Assembly: GCF_019049255.1 (NCBI RefSeq)
Contig: NZ_JAGMUJ010000007.1
Location: 374,035-438,034, forward strand
Direction of reading: 5' to 3'
DNA: 64,000 nt
DNA from: Streptomyces sp. AC558_RSS880
GTDB taxonomy: Bacteria; Actinomycetota; Actinomycetes; Streptomycetales; Streptomycetaceae
Below are positions 54,449 to 63,260 of the stretch, piece after piece. The first letter of the stretch is position 1. Every line of letters begins with the position of its first letter. The translations under genes and the position numbers were made by a program. The notes beneath the pieces are model-generated. The model did no database searches and was not told the origin of the DNA. It was given only the letters and a program-made list of their open reading frames with translations.

Positions 54449-54991
54449 ATGGGGGCGTTGAACAGGATTCCGCGCGCGGTGCGCGCATGGCGGCGGCAGG
54501 CACTCGCCGTCGGCTTCGCCGTGGCCGCCGTAGCAGGGGTCACGGCGTGCGAGGGCGGCGGACTCAGCTCCGCGGCCGTCGCGTTCACGACCGACGAGAC
54601 CGTGACCGAGGAGCTCAACCGGCGGAAGGCCGGCGTGCGCTGGCTCAGCTGCACCGCGTCCTTCGGGGACAAGGACCGCTCACCGTCCGCGGACGAGAAC
54701 ACCGTCGCCTCGGTCGACTGCCAGGGCGAGACGCGGGACGGCAAGGAGATCACCGTCACCGGGAAGGTCACCCACGCCGTCAACGGCGCCTGCGTCCGCG
54801 GGAACATCACCGCGAAGGTCGGCGGGAAGCAGGTGTTCCGGGTCGACGGCCTGGGCGACTGCGACTCCACCAGCCCGCCGCGCGTGGGCGACCCCACGCA
54901 CCGCGGCCCGAACCCCACCGTCACCGTGACCGTCACGACGACCGTGTGGTGCGAGCAGTACCCGTCGTGTCGCCCCGTCGAGGGCAAGTGA
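54449..54991 (+). CDS. putative secreted lipoprotein
   Basis: 180 residues. A basic N-terminus (RIPRAVRAWRRQ) and a hydrophobic core (ALAVGFAVAAVAGVTAC) end in a lipobox-like VTAC, so Cys34 is probably lipidated outside the membrane. The mature part has paired cysteines (LSCTASFGD, VDCQGE, ACVRGN, GDCDST, WCEQYPSC), suggesting disulfides, and a Thr/Val-rich stretch. Its pattern recalls DUF4333-like domains, with low certainty. No partner is evident. Confidence 0.75.
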   Translation: MGALNRIPRAVRAWRRQALAVGFAVAAVAGVTACEGGGLSSAAVAFTTDETVTEELNRRKAGVRWLSCTASFGDKDRSPSADENTVASVDCQGETRDGKEITVTGKVTHAVNGACVRGNITAKVGGKQVFRVDGLGDCDSTSPPRVGDPTHRGPNPTVTVTVTTTVWCEQYPSCRPVEGK

Positions 54992-55037
54992 TCGGAACCC
55001 CTGTCCAGGACCGCCCGCGCCTGCATAGGGTGATCGG

Positions 55038-58000
55038 GTGACACAGCCCGCATCGGTCGCATCCACCGCTTATCTCCGGTTTCCGCATCTGCACGGCGAG
55101 TTGGTCGCCTTCACCGCCGAGGACGACGTGTGGCTCGCCCCGCTCGACGGCGGCCGGGCCTGGCGGGTCAGTGCCGACAACGTACCCGTGATCCGGCCCC
55201 GCATCTCGCCCGACGGCACCACCGTCGCCTGGACCTCCACCCGCGACGGCGCCCCCGAGGTGCACGTCGCGCCCGTCGAGGGCGGCCCCGCCAGACGCCT
55301 GACCCACTGGGGCAGCTCCACCACCCGGACGCGTGGCTGGACGGCGGACGGCCGGGTCCTGGTGACCAGCGCCCACGGCCAGGCCGCCTCGTGCCGCACC
55401 TGGGCCCGTGCCGTGCCCCTGGACGGCGGCCCCGCCACCACCCTGCCCCACGGCCCCGTCGGCGACGTCGCCCAGGGACCGCACACCGTGCTGCTGTCCG
55501 CGCCGATGGGCCTCGAGGCCGCCCGGTGGAAGCGCTACCGGGGCGGTACGGCGGGCAAGTTGTGGATCGACCGCGAGGGCGACGGCGAGTTCGTACGGCT
55601 GCACGAGGACCTCGACGGGAACATCGAGTGCCCGCTGTGGGTGGGGGACAGGATCGCGTTCCTCTCCGACCACGAGGGCACCGGCGCCCTGTACTCCTCC
55701 CTCGCCGACGGATCGGACCTCCGCAGGCACACCCCGCTCGACGGCTTCTACGCCCGCCACGCCGCCACCGACGGCGGCCGCGTCGTCTACTCCAGCGCCG
55801 GTGAACTGTGGCTCCTTGACGACCTCGACGGGGCGGAGCCGCGCCGCCTCGACGTCCGGCTCGGCGGGCAGCGCGTCGACCTCCAGCCGTTCCCGGTGAA
55901 CGCCGCCCGCTGGTTCGGCTCCGCGTCGCCCGACCACACCGCGCGCGGCAGCGCCGTCTGCGTGCGCGGCACCGTCCACTGGGTCACCCACCGCGCCGGC
56001 CCCGCCCGCGCGCTCGCCGCGACCCCGGGTGTACGGGCCCGGCGGCCCCGCGTCTTCCGCGCGGACGGCGAGGAGTGGGTGGTGTGGGTGACCGACGCCG
56101 AGGGCGACGACGCCCTGGAGTTCGCTCCCGCCACCGGACTCGCCCCGGGCGCCACCCCCCGCCGGATCGCCGCCGGGCAGTTGGGCCGCGTCGTGGGACT
56201 CGCCATGGCCCCCGACGGCGGCCGTGCCGCGGTCGCCTCCCACGACGGCCGGGTCCTCCTCGTCGAGCGGGAGACCGGCGAGGTCCGGGAGGTCGACCGC
56301 AGCGAGGACGGCGACGTCTCCGGGCTGGTCTTCTCGCCCGACTCCTCCTGGCTCGCCTGGTCCCACCCCGGCCCGCGCCCGCTCAGCCAGCTCAAGCTCG
56401 CCAACACCACCGACCTGTCGGTCACCGAGGCGACCCCGCTGCGCTTCCAGGACTACGCGCCCGCCTTCACCCTCGACGGCAAGCACCTCGCGTTCCTGTC
56501 GACCCGCTCCTTCGACCCGGTCTACGACGAACACGTCTTCGACCTGGCCTTCGTCGAGGGCGTACGTCCGTATCTGATCACCCTCGCGGCGACCACCCCG
56601 TCGCCGTTCGGCCCGCAGCGGCACGGCCGGCCCTTCGAGACACCGGACCGGGACGGGACCCCCGACAGCGAGGGCACCCCCACCACCCGCGTCGACCTCG
56701 ACGGTCTCGCCGACCGCATCGTGCCGTTCCCGGTGGAGGCCGCCCGCTACACCAACCTGCGCGCCGCCAAGGACGGGGTGCTGTGGCTGCGGCACCCGGT
56801 GCGCGGTGTGCTCGGCGCGTCCAGGGCCACCCCGGACGACCCCGACCCCAAGACCGACCTGGAGCGCTACGACCTCGCCCAGCAGCGCATCGAGCGCCTG
56901 GCCGTGGACGCGGACCACTTCGAGGTCAGCGGCGACGGCAAGCGGGTGCTGCTGTGGACCGACGGGCGGCTGAAGGTCGTGCCCAGCGACCGGCGCGCCT
57001 CCGGCGACGACGACAGCGACACCAACATCACCGTCGACCTGGACCGGGTCCGCCAGTTCGTCGACCCGGCCGTCGAGTGGCGGCAGATGTTCGACGAGAA
57101 CGGCCGCATCATGCGGGACAACTTCTGGCGTCCCGACATGAGCGGTGTGGACTGGGACGGGGTCCTCGACCGGTACCGGCCCGTGCTCGACCGGCTCGCC
57201 ACCCACGACGACCTGGTGGACCTGCTGTGGGAGGTGCACGGCGAGCTCGGCACCTCGCACGCCTACGTCATCCCGCGCGGCGGCTACGGTGCCGGTGCGC
57301 GGCAGGGGCTGCTCGGTGCGGACATCTCCCGGCACGAGGACGGCAGTTGGCGGGTCGACCGCATCCTGCCCGCGGAGACGTCCGATCCGGACGCCCGCTC
57401 GCCGCTCGCCGCGCCGGGGGTCGCCGTCCGGCCCGGTGACGCGATCGTCGCCGTCGCCGGGCAGCCGGTCGACACGGTGACCGGACCGGCGCCGCTGCTG
57501 GTCGGGACGGCCGGGAAGCCGGTGGAGCTGACGGTGTCGCCGGCGGGGGGAGGCGAGCCGCGGCACGCGGTGGTGGTGCCGCTCGCCGACGAGGAGCCGC
57601 TGCGGTACCACGCGTGGGTCGCGGACCGGCGGGCGTACGTGCTGGAGAAGTCCGGCGGGCGGCTGGGGTACATCCACGTTCCCGACATGCAGGCGCCCGG
57701 GTGGGCGCAGATCCATCGCGACCTGCGGGTGGAGGTGCTGCGGGAGGGGCTGATCGTGGACGTGCGGGAGAACCGGGGCGGGCACACGTCGCAGCTCGTG
57801 GTGGAGAAGCTGGCCCGGCGGGTCGTGGGGTGGGACCTGCCCCGGGGGATGCGGGCGGAGAGTTATCCGCGGGACGCGCCGCGGGGGCCGGTCGTCGCCG
57901 TGGCCAACGAGTTCTCCGGGTCCGACGGGGACATCGTGAACGCGGCGATCCGCGCGCTGGGGATCGGGCCGGTGGTGGGTACCCGTACATGGGGTGGCGT

Positions 58001-58244
58001 GATCGGCATCGACAGCCGGTACCGGCTGGTCGACGGGACGCTCGTCACCCAGCCCAAGTACGCCTTCTGGCTGGAGGGTTACGGGTGGGACGTGGAGAAC
58101 CGCGGTGTCGACCCGGACGTGGAGGTCGTGCAGCGGCCGCAGGATTACGCGGCGGGGCGGGACGTGCAGTTGGACGAGGCGGTGAGGCTGGCGTTGGAGG
58201 CGCTCGAGTCGACGCCGGCGAAGGTGCCGCCGGCGTTGTCGTAG
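55038..58244 (+). CDS. tricorn protease homologue
   Basis: 1068 residues. Residues 1-650 form beta-propeller repeats (RPRISPDGTTVAWTSTRDGAPEV, PAFTLDGKHLAFLSTRSFDPVYD). C1 and C2 domains around a PDZ domain (APGVAVRPGDAIVAVAGQPVD) follow. His741 (TSHAY), Ser962 and Asp963 (FSGSDGD) match the catalytic positions of Thermoplasma tricorn. It trims peptides released by the proteasome. GTG 55038 is 6 nt after TAGGGT, so it is probably leaderless. Streptomyces tricorn is known; nothing here looks degraded. Confidence 0.95.
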   Translation: MTQPASVASTAYLRFPHLHGELVAFTAEDDVWLAPLDGGRAWRVSADNVPVIRPRISPDGTTVAWTSTRDGAPEVHVAPVEGGPARRLTHWGSSTTRTRGWTADGRVLVTSAHGQAASCRTWARAVPLDGGPATTLPHGPVGDVAQGPHTVLLSAPMGLEAARWKRYRGGTAGKLWIDREGDGEFVRLHEDLDGNIECPLWVGDRIAFLSDHEGTGALYSSLADGSDLRRHTPLDGFYARHAATDGGRVVYSSAGELWLLDDLDGAEPRRLDVRLGGQRVDLQPFPVNAARWFGSASPDHTARGSAVCVRGTVHWVTHRAGPARALAATPGVRARRPRVFRADGEEWVVWVTDAEGDDALEFAPATGLAPGATPRRIAAGQLGRVVGLAMAPDGGRAAVASHDGRVLLVERETGEVREVDRSEDGDVSGLVFSPDSSWLAWSHPGPRPLSQLKLANTTDLSVTEATPLRFQDYAPAFTLDGKHLAFLSTRSFDPVYDEHVFDLAFVEGVRPYLITLAATTPSPFGPQRHGRPFETPDRDGTPDSEGTPTTRVDLDGLADRIVPFPVEAARYTNLRAAKDGVLWLRHPVRGVLGASRATPDDPDPKTDLERYDLAQQRIERLAVDADHFEVSGDGKRVLLWTDGRLKVVPSDRRASGDDDSDTNITVDLDRVRQFVDPAVEWRQMFDENGRIMRDNFWRPDMSGVDWDGVLDRYRPVLDRLATHDDLVDLLWEVHGELGTSHAYVIPRGGYGAGARQGLLGADISRHEDGSWRVDRILPAETSDPDARSPLAAPGVAVRPGDAIVAVAGQPVDTVTGPAPLLVGTAGKPVELTVSPAGGGEPRHAVVVPLADEEPLRYHAWVADRRAYVLEKSGGRLGYIHVPDMQAPGWAQIHRDLRVEVLREGLIVDVRENRGGHTSQLVVEKLARRVVGWDLPRGMRAESYPRDAPRGPVVAVANEFSGSDGDIVNAAIRALGIGPVVGTRTWGGVIGIDSRYRLVDGTLVTQPKYAFWLEGYGWDVENRGVDPDVEVVQRPQDYAAGRDVQLDEAVRLALEALESTPAKVPPALS

Positions 58245-58280
58245 CCGGGGGTGGGTCGCGCGGCCCGGCGCTGGCGGGGT

Positions 58281-58323
58281 GCCTCCCCCACTCTCGGCTG
58301 CGCTCGAGCGGGAGGTACCCCCA
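58281..58323 (-). repeat. diverged intergenic copy of the palindromic element
   Basis: CCTCCCCCACTCTCGGCT, then GCGCTCGAGCGGGAGG, then TACCCCCA: the reverse complement of the leuS/add element with a few changes. The hairpin loop GCGAAGC becomes GCGCAGC, keeping the stable GCGNAGC form. Immediately downstream, GTGCCGC-CCT-GCGGCAC (58334-58350) with GATTGCCCGCGG is a part copy of the add terminator. Confidence 0.8.
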
Positions 58324-58419
58324 CCGCCCACCCGTGCCGCCCTGCGGCACGATTGCCCGCGGTTACGCGGGCGTGGATACGATGCCTTCGTACGTGATCA
58401 GCTGGCTTGAGGAGGGTTC

Positions 58420-58773
58420 ATGGCTGGGGAGCCTCAGGACGACTGTTTGTTCTGCAAGATCGTCGACGGGAGCATTCCCGCGACGATCGTGCGGGAGACC
58501 GAGACCACCGTCGCGTTCCGGGACATAAATCCCCAGGCGCCCACCCATGTGCTGGTGATCCCCAAGGCGCACCACCAGGACGCCGCCGCCCTCGCCGCCG
58601 CCGCGCCCGAGCTCGCCGCGGACGTACTGCGGGAGACGCAGGCCGTCGCGGACGAGGAAAAGCTGGAGAGCTACCGCATCATCTTCAACACCGGCAGCGG
58701 CGCCGGCCAGACCGTCTGGCACGCGCACGCCCACGTCCTGGGCGGCCGCGGTCTCGAGTGGCCCCCCGGATAG
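58420..58773 (+). CDS. HIT family nucleotide hydrolase
   Basis: 117 residues. HAHAHVLGG (His101, His103, His105) is the histidine triad; DDCLFCKIVDGSIPA is the usual start, with two Cys that may bind zinc. Members hydrolyse adenosine 5'-phosphoramidates or dinucleotides. ATG 58420 follows GGAGGG. The next gene, rnz, starts 6 bp after its stop. Confidence 0.94.
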   Translation: MAGEPQDDCLFCKIVDGSIPATIVRETETTVAFRDINPQAPTHVLVIPKAHHQDAAALAAAAPELAADVLRETQAVADEEKLESYRIIFNTGSGAGQTVWHAHAHVLGGRGLEWPPG

Positions 58774-58779
58774 GCAGCC

Positions 58780-59685
58780 TTGTCCGCACGCGAACTGGTG
58801 GTCCTCGGCACCGCCAGCCAGGTCCCCACCCGGCACCGCAACCACAACGGCTACCTGCTGCGCTGGGACGGCGAGGGCATCCTGTTCGACCCCGGCGAGG
58901 GCACCCAGCGCCAGATGCTGCGCGCCGGGGTGGCCGTCCACGACCTGAACCGGATCTGCGTCACCCACTTCCACGGCGACCACTCCCTCGGTCTCGCCGG
59001 GGTGATCCAGCGGATCAACCTCGACAAGGTGCCGCACGAGATCACCGCCCACTACCCGCGCTCCGGGCAGCGCTTCTTCGACCGTCTGCGGTACGCCACC
59101 GCCTACCGCGAGACGGTCGCCCTCACCGAGGCCCCGGTCGACACCGACGGCCCCCTCGCCCGTACCCCCGGATACACGCTGGAGGCGCGGAAGCTGTCCC
59201 ATCCCGTCGAGGCGTACGGCTACCGGCTCGTCGAACCCGACGGCCGGCGCATGCTGCCCGGCCGGCTGGCCGCGCACGGCATCAAGGGCCCGGACGTCGG
59301 CCGCATCCAGCGCGAGGGCACGCTCGGCGGGGTCCCGCTGGAGGAGGTCAGCGAGGTGCGGCGCGGGCAGCGGTTCGCGTTCGTCATGGACACCCGGCTG
59401 TGCGACGGGGTGTACGCGCTCGCCGAGGGCTGCGACATGCTGGTCATCGAGTCGACGTTCCTCGACGAGGACGAGGCGCTCGCCGTCGACTTCGGTCATC
59501 TGACCGCCGGGCAGGCGGCCCGCGTGGCGCGCGACGCGGGTGTACGGCACCTCGTCCTCACCCACTTCAGCCAGCGCTACGCCGACCCGGAGGAGTTCGA
59601 GCGGCAGGCGCGGGCGGCCGGGTACGAGGGCGAGCTGACCGTGGCACGGGACCTGCAACGGGTGGCGCTTCCGAAGCGTCGGTGA
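58780..59685 (+). CDS. rnz: ribonuclease Z
   Basis: 301 residues of the metallo-beta-lactamase fold. THFHGDH (His63, His65, Asp67, His68) binds zinc; [10 protein letters not shown], the late [10 protein letters not shown] and [10 protein letters not shown] complete the site. It removes 3' trailers from tRNA precursors, which matters here because the tRNA-Ala genes lack encoded CCA. The start is TTG 58780 with AGGCAG upstream. GTGA at 59682-59685 would allow coupling to add. Confidence 0.92.
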   Translation: MSARELVVLGTASQVPTRHRNHNGYLLRWDGEGILFDPGEGTQRQMLRAGVAVHDLNRICVTHFHGDHSLGLAGVIQRINLDKVPHEITAHYPRSGQRFFDRLRYATAYRETVALTEAPVDTDGPLARTPGYTLEARKLSHPVEAYGYRLVEPDGRRMLPGRLAAHGIKGPDVGRIQREGTLGGVPLEEVSEVRRGQRFAFVMDTRLCDGVYALAEGCDMLVIESTFLDEDEALAVDFGHLTAGQAARVARDAGVRHLVLTHFSQRYADPEEFERQARAAGYEGELTVARDLQRVALPKRR

Positions 59686-59705
59686 AACCCCCGTACGATA
59701 TTTCG

Positions 59706-60734
59706 ATGCCCGTACCGAAAGCCGAACTGCACCTTCATATCGAAGGCACCCTGGAGCCCGAGCTGGCCTTCGCGCTCGCCGCGCGTAACGGCGTCGAGCT
59801 GCCCTACGCCGACACCGACGCGCTCCGTGAGGCGTACCGCTTCGAGGATCTGCAGTCCTTCCTGAACCTGTACTACGAACTCATGGCCGTCCTGCGCACC
59901 GAGCGGGACTTCGAGGACCTCGCCGACGCCTATCTCGCCCGCGCCGCCGCGCAGGGCGTGCGGCACGCGGAGATCTTCTTCGATCCGCAGGCGCACCTGG
60001 CGCGCGGTGTCGACATGGGCACCGTCGTCGAGGGGCTGTGGCGGGCGCTGGGCCGATGGGGGTCCCCCCGCTCGAGCGAAGCCGAGAGTGGGGGAGAGGA
60101 GACGCACGGGGTCTCCACCCGGCTGATCATGTGCTTCCTGCGGGACGAGTCCGCCGAGTCGGCCCTGGCCACCCTGGACGCCGCGAAGCCGTATCTGGAC
60201 CGGATCACCGGCGTCGGGCTCGACTCGGCCGAGGTCGGGCATCCGCCGGTGAAGTTCCGCGAGGTGTACGAGGCCGCCGCCGCGCTGGGGCTGCGGCGCG
60301 TGGCGCACGCGGGTGAGGAGGGGCCGCCGGAGTACATCACCGAGGCGCTGGACGTCCTCGGTGTGGAACGGGTCGACCACGGGCTGCGCTGCGTGGAGGA
60401 CCCGGTGCTGGTGGAGCGGCTGGTGCGGGAACGCGTGCCGCTGACGCTGTGTCCCCTGTCCAACGTGCGGCTGCGCACGGTCGACGTCCTCGCCGATCAT
60501 CCGCTGCCGGCGATGCTCGAGGCGGGCCTGATGTGCACGGTCAACTCCGACGACCCGGCGTACTTCGGCGGCTACGCCGGGGACAACTTCGACGCGGTGC
60601 GCGAGGCTCTGGGCCTCGGCCCGGAGCGTCTGCGCGAGCTGGCCCGCAACTCGTTCCTGGCCTCCTTCCTGGAGGACGACGAGGATCTACGGGCCCGATA
60701 CCTTGCCGAGGTGGAGGCGTACGACTTCGGCTGA
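59706..60734 (+). CDS. add: adenosine deaminase with an inserted repeat peptide
   Basis: 342 residues. Converts adenosine to inosine. Zinc ligands are His9 and His11 (HLH), His201 lies in HAGEEG with catalytic Glu204, and Asp282/Asp283 lie in NSDDPAYF. Residues 118-130 ([13 protein letters not shown]), between LWRALGR and EETHGVSTRL, are encoded by the palindromic element also found in leuS, in the same reading frame. They fall in a surface turn before a core strand, so activity is probably kept. ATG 59706 is chosen; GTG 59682 would overlap the rnz stop. Confidence 0.95.
   Translation: MPVPKAELHLHIEGTLEPELAFALAARNGVELPYADTDALREAYRFEDLQSFLNLYYELMAVLRTERDFEDLADAYLARAAAQGVRHAEIFFDPQAHLARGVDMGTVVEGLWRALGRWGSPRSSEAESGGEETHGVSTRLIMCFLRDESAESALATLDAAKPYLDRITGVGLDSAEVGHPPVKFREVYEAAAALGLRRVAHAGEEGPPEYITEALDVLGVERVDHGLRCVEDPVLVERLVRERVPLTLCPLSNVRLRTVDVLADHPLPAMLEAGLMCTVNSDDPAYFGGYAGDNFDAVREALGLGPERLRELARNSFLASFLEDDEDLRARYLAEVEAYDFG
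60056..60096 (+). repeat. 41-bp palindromic element, copy in add
   Basis: Identical over all 41 bp to 25641-25681, same orientation relative to the gene and same reading frame. Confidence 0.9.
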
Positions 60735-60750
60735 CCCTGACCGCGTAGCT

Positions 60751-60788
60751 GCGGGCAGTCGTGCCGCTGGGGCGGCACGATTGCCCGC
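60751..60788. terminator. add terminator
   Basis: GCGGGCAGTCGTGCCGC (60751-60767) pairs with GCGGCACGATTGCCCGC (60772-60788), 17 bp with one G-T, loop TGGG. The right arm and following GGGAACGCGGG resemble 58344-58371. Confidence 0.9.
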
Positions 60789-60840
60789 GGGAACGCGGGA
60801 ACGCGTGAGTGGGGGAGCGCGGAAGCGCGAGAGCGGAGCT

Positions 60841-62265
60841 TCAGTGGGCGGCGCCCGGTGCCCGGGTCGCCGCCGCCGTGTCGTAGGTGACCTGGGCCGG
60901 GGCCGGGGTGCCGTCGAGGGGGATCTCGACCACCGGCTGTTCCGGGGCGCCGACCTCGGGGACCGTGCCCGTCGGGGTGCCCGGCGCCGCCGCGATCACC
61001 GCCGCCGGGTGGCCGCCGCGGCGGCGGACCGCGCCCGGCAGCAGCGGGCGTCCGCCGGTGTGCAGGGCGACGGCGGTCATCGGCAGCGCGACCAGCAGCA
61101 GACCGGTGGCGAGCACCGTGCCCATCACCGGGAACCCGGCCTGCGCGGACAGCACGCTGCCGGTCAGCGGCCCCGCGGCGGTCCCCAGGGACGACGCCGA
61201 GCCGACCAGCACGGCCCAGCGCCCCCGCGGGTCCAGCGAGGCCGCCAGCCCGATCAGATACGAAAGCACCACCGGATAGATCGTGTTCCAGGCGATCTCA
61301 CCGGCGGCGAAGCTGCCCAGACCGGTCGCGGAGGCGCTGAGCGCGATGCAGCCGGCGATGAGGACCGTGCCGCCGCCGATGGGCAGCGCCCGCCCCAGCC
61401 GCGACCCCAGCGCGCCCGCGCCCAGCACACCCAGCAGTCCGGCGCCCAGCGCCACCGCGAAGACGGCACCCACGGTCGCCTCGGAGAGGTGCGCCTGGCC
61501 GACTCCGATGCGTCCGCTCACGCCCCACAGCGCGTTCTGGGCGAGCGACCACAGCAGCATGGCACCGGCGAGGACCAGCCCCGAACGCCGGTGCGGCAGA
61601 CGGGCGGTGGCGCCGCCGGGTTCGGCACGGCGCGGACCGGGCGTGCCGGCCGGCAGGCGCGAGGTCAGCGGCCACACGGCCGGCGCGGTGAGGGCGATGG
61701 CGGCCAGGGTGAGCCCGTGTCCCGGAAGGTGCGGCACCGTCAGGTACACCACGCCCGCGAGCGCGGAGACGCTGAGCAGTCCGAGGGCGGACGCCCGGTG
61801 CGGGTCCCGTTCGGCGGCGATCCGGGTGGCGGCGACCGTGGTGGCCGTACCCGAGCCGAACCCGCCGATCACCGCGCCGGCGACGACGGCCGGTACGGCG
61901 GTGGTGAGGGCGGCCCCGCCGTAGCCGACGGCGGCCAGCAGCAGGCCCAGCCGGGCCAGGGTCCGTGCCCCGACCCGCTCCACGCGCGACGCCAGCAGGA
62001 ACCCGGCGGTCGCGGAACTCAGCAGCAGCGCGCTGCCGACGGCTCCCGCCTGGGTGGCGGAGAGGCCGAGGCCGCGTTCCAGCCGGCCGACGGTGGTCGG
62101 CAGCAGATACGGGGCGAGGTACCCGGCCGTGAAAAGGGCGACGAGGGGCCAGGGGGTGGTGCGGGGGGCGAACACGGGCGTTCCCGGGGCGTGCGGAAGG
62201 GACGGTGCGGTGACCGTGGGAAGGGAGGGGGCGACGACCGTCGACTGACAGGAGCGCGCGGGCAA
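60841..62265 (-). CDS. MFS transporter
   Basis: Up to 474 residues with about 12 membrane helices. VGRLERGLGLSATQAGAVGSALLLSSA and ASRVERVGARTLARLG correspond to the first loop of the major facilitator fold. A central basic loop (GTPGPRRAEPGGATARLPHRRS) splits two halves, and the C-terminal 60 residues are polar. It probably exports or imports a small molecule by proton antiport; no substrate can be read. The start is uncertain: the open frame begins at TTG 62265 without a ribosome-binding site, and a GTG about 30 codons in is plausible. It lies behind the IclR gene on the same strand. Confidence 0.82.
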   Translation of the reverse strand: MPARSCQSTVVAPSLPTVTAPSLPHAPGTPVFAPRTTPWPLVALFTAGYLAPYLLPTTVGRLERGLGLSATQAGAVGSALLLSSATAGFLLASRVERVGARTLARLGLLLAAVGYGGAALTTAVPAVVAGAVIGGFGSGTATTVAATRIAAERDPHRASALGLLSVSALAGVVYLTVPHLPGHGLTLAAIALTAPAVWPLTSRLPAGTPGPRRAEPGGATARLPHRRSGLVLAGAMLLWSLAQNALWGVSGRIGVGQAHLSEATVGAVFAVALGAGLLGVLGAGALGSRLGRALPIGGGTVLIAGCIALSASATGLGSFAAGEIAWNTIYPVVLSYLIGLAASLDPRGRWAVLVGSASSLGTAAGPLTGSVLSAQAGFPVMGTVLATGLLLVALPMTAVALHTGGRPLLPGAVRRRGGHPAAVIAAAPGTPTGTVPEVGAPEQPVVEIPLDGTPAPAQVTYDTAAATRAPGAAH

Positions 62266-62361
62266 TTTGTATCAAGTGAGGGGAGGACGACGGGAGCGCG
62301 CAAGGTGTGATCTGAACCACTCTTGCGTTTGAGGTCCCGGAAGGCTGGGAAGCGGCGTCCG

Positions 62362-63144
62362 CTATCGCCAGTGAACGGCCCCGCCACCTGCGGGAATCGT
62401 GGTCTCCACCTTCGTCCGGATCTCCCGCATCACGGCGACGATCCGCTCCTCCCGCTCCGGCGTCAGCCGGGCCACCGGCACCGAGCAGCTGATGGCGTCC
62501 TGCGCGGGGGAGGCGTACCGCAGGGCGAACCCGAAGCCGACGATCCCGGGCACGCCCTCCTCGCGGTCCACGGAGTAACCGCGCTCCCGCACCCCGGCCA
62601 GATCGGCGGCCAGCGACTCCCGCGAGGTGTGCGTGTTCGGCGTGGCCGCCTCGTACGGTCCCTCGGGCAGCTCCTCGTCCGGCCGCTCCGCCAGCAGCGC
62701 CTTGCCGAGCGCGCCCACGTGCGCCGGCAGCCGCCGCCCCACCCTGCTGATCGTCCTCAGGTACTCGTGCGACTCGCGGGTCGCCAGGTACGCCACGTCG
62801 TGGCCGTCCAGCCGCCCCATGTGGATCGTCTCGCCCAGCGCGTCGGACGCCTCGTCCAGATACGGGCGCACGGCCCGCACGCGCGGGTCCGAGTCGAGGT
62901 AGCTGGTGCCGGTGAGCAGGGCGCGGATGCCGATGCCGTACAGCGAGCCGGTGACGTCGGTGCGGACCCAGCCGCGTGCGATCAGGGTCTGCAGCAGCGC
63001 GTACATCGAGCTGCGCGGCACCTCCAGCGCGTCCGCCAGCTCCTGGAGGCGCGCCGGGCGGTCGCCGCGCGCGGCGAGCAGTTCCAGTACCTCCATCGTG
63101 CGCGCGGCGGACTTCACCTCGCGCACGCCCCCTGTCTCCGGCAT
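62362..63144 (-). CDS. IclR family transcriptional regulator
   Basis: 260 residues. An N-terminal winged helix (AARTMEVLELLAARGDRPARLQELADALEVPRSSMYALLQTLIARGWV) is followed by the IclR effector domain (ALGETIHMGRLDGHDVAYLATRES, SVPVARLTPEREERI). It is divergent from the sugar-acid dehydratase with 116 bp between them, so it most likely controls that gene in response to glucarate or a related acid. Confidence 0.93.
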   Translation of the reverse strand: MPETGGVREVKSAARTMEVLELLAARGDRPARLQELADALEVPRSSMYALLQTLIARGWVRTDVTGSLYGIGIRALLTGTSYLDSDPRVRAVRPYLDEASDALGETIHMGRLDGHDVAYLATRESHEYLRTISRVGRRLPAHVGALGKALLAERPDEELPEGPYEAATPNTHTSRESLAADLAGVRERGYSVDREEGVPGIVGFGFALRYASPAQDAISCSVPVARLTPEREERIVAVMREIRTKVETTIPAGGGAVHWR

Positions 63145-63224
63145 GCGCCGATCGTAGTCCGGCGGAAGGAGGCCCGTGCCGGGCCATTGACGGTTCTCGT
63201 TCGCCTACTTAACCTTCATTTTCA

Positions 63225-63246
63225 TACATGGACTACGTCTACATGG
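63225..63246. promoter_or_regulatory. TACATGG repeat, possible IclR operator
   Basis: TACATGG occurs at 63225-63231 and 63240-63246, enclosing GACTACGTC. The surrounding 63205-63230 is the AT-rich core of the divergent promoter between the IclR regulator and the dehydratase. Confidence 0.4.
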
Positions 63247-63260
63247 GGAGATGAGTGAGG

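Noticed and set aside
54933-58331. A 1132-codon minus-strand open frame
   Set aside because: Entirely antisense to tricorn protease, which has clear propeller, PDZ and catalytic motifs in the forward frame.
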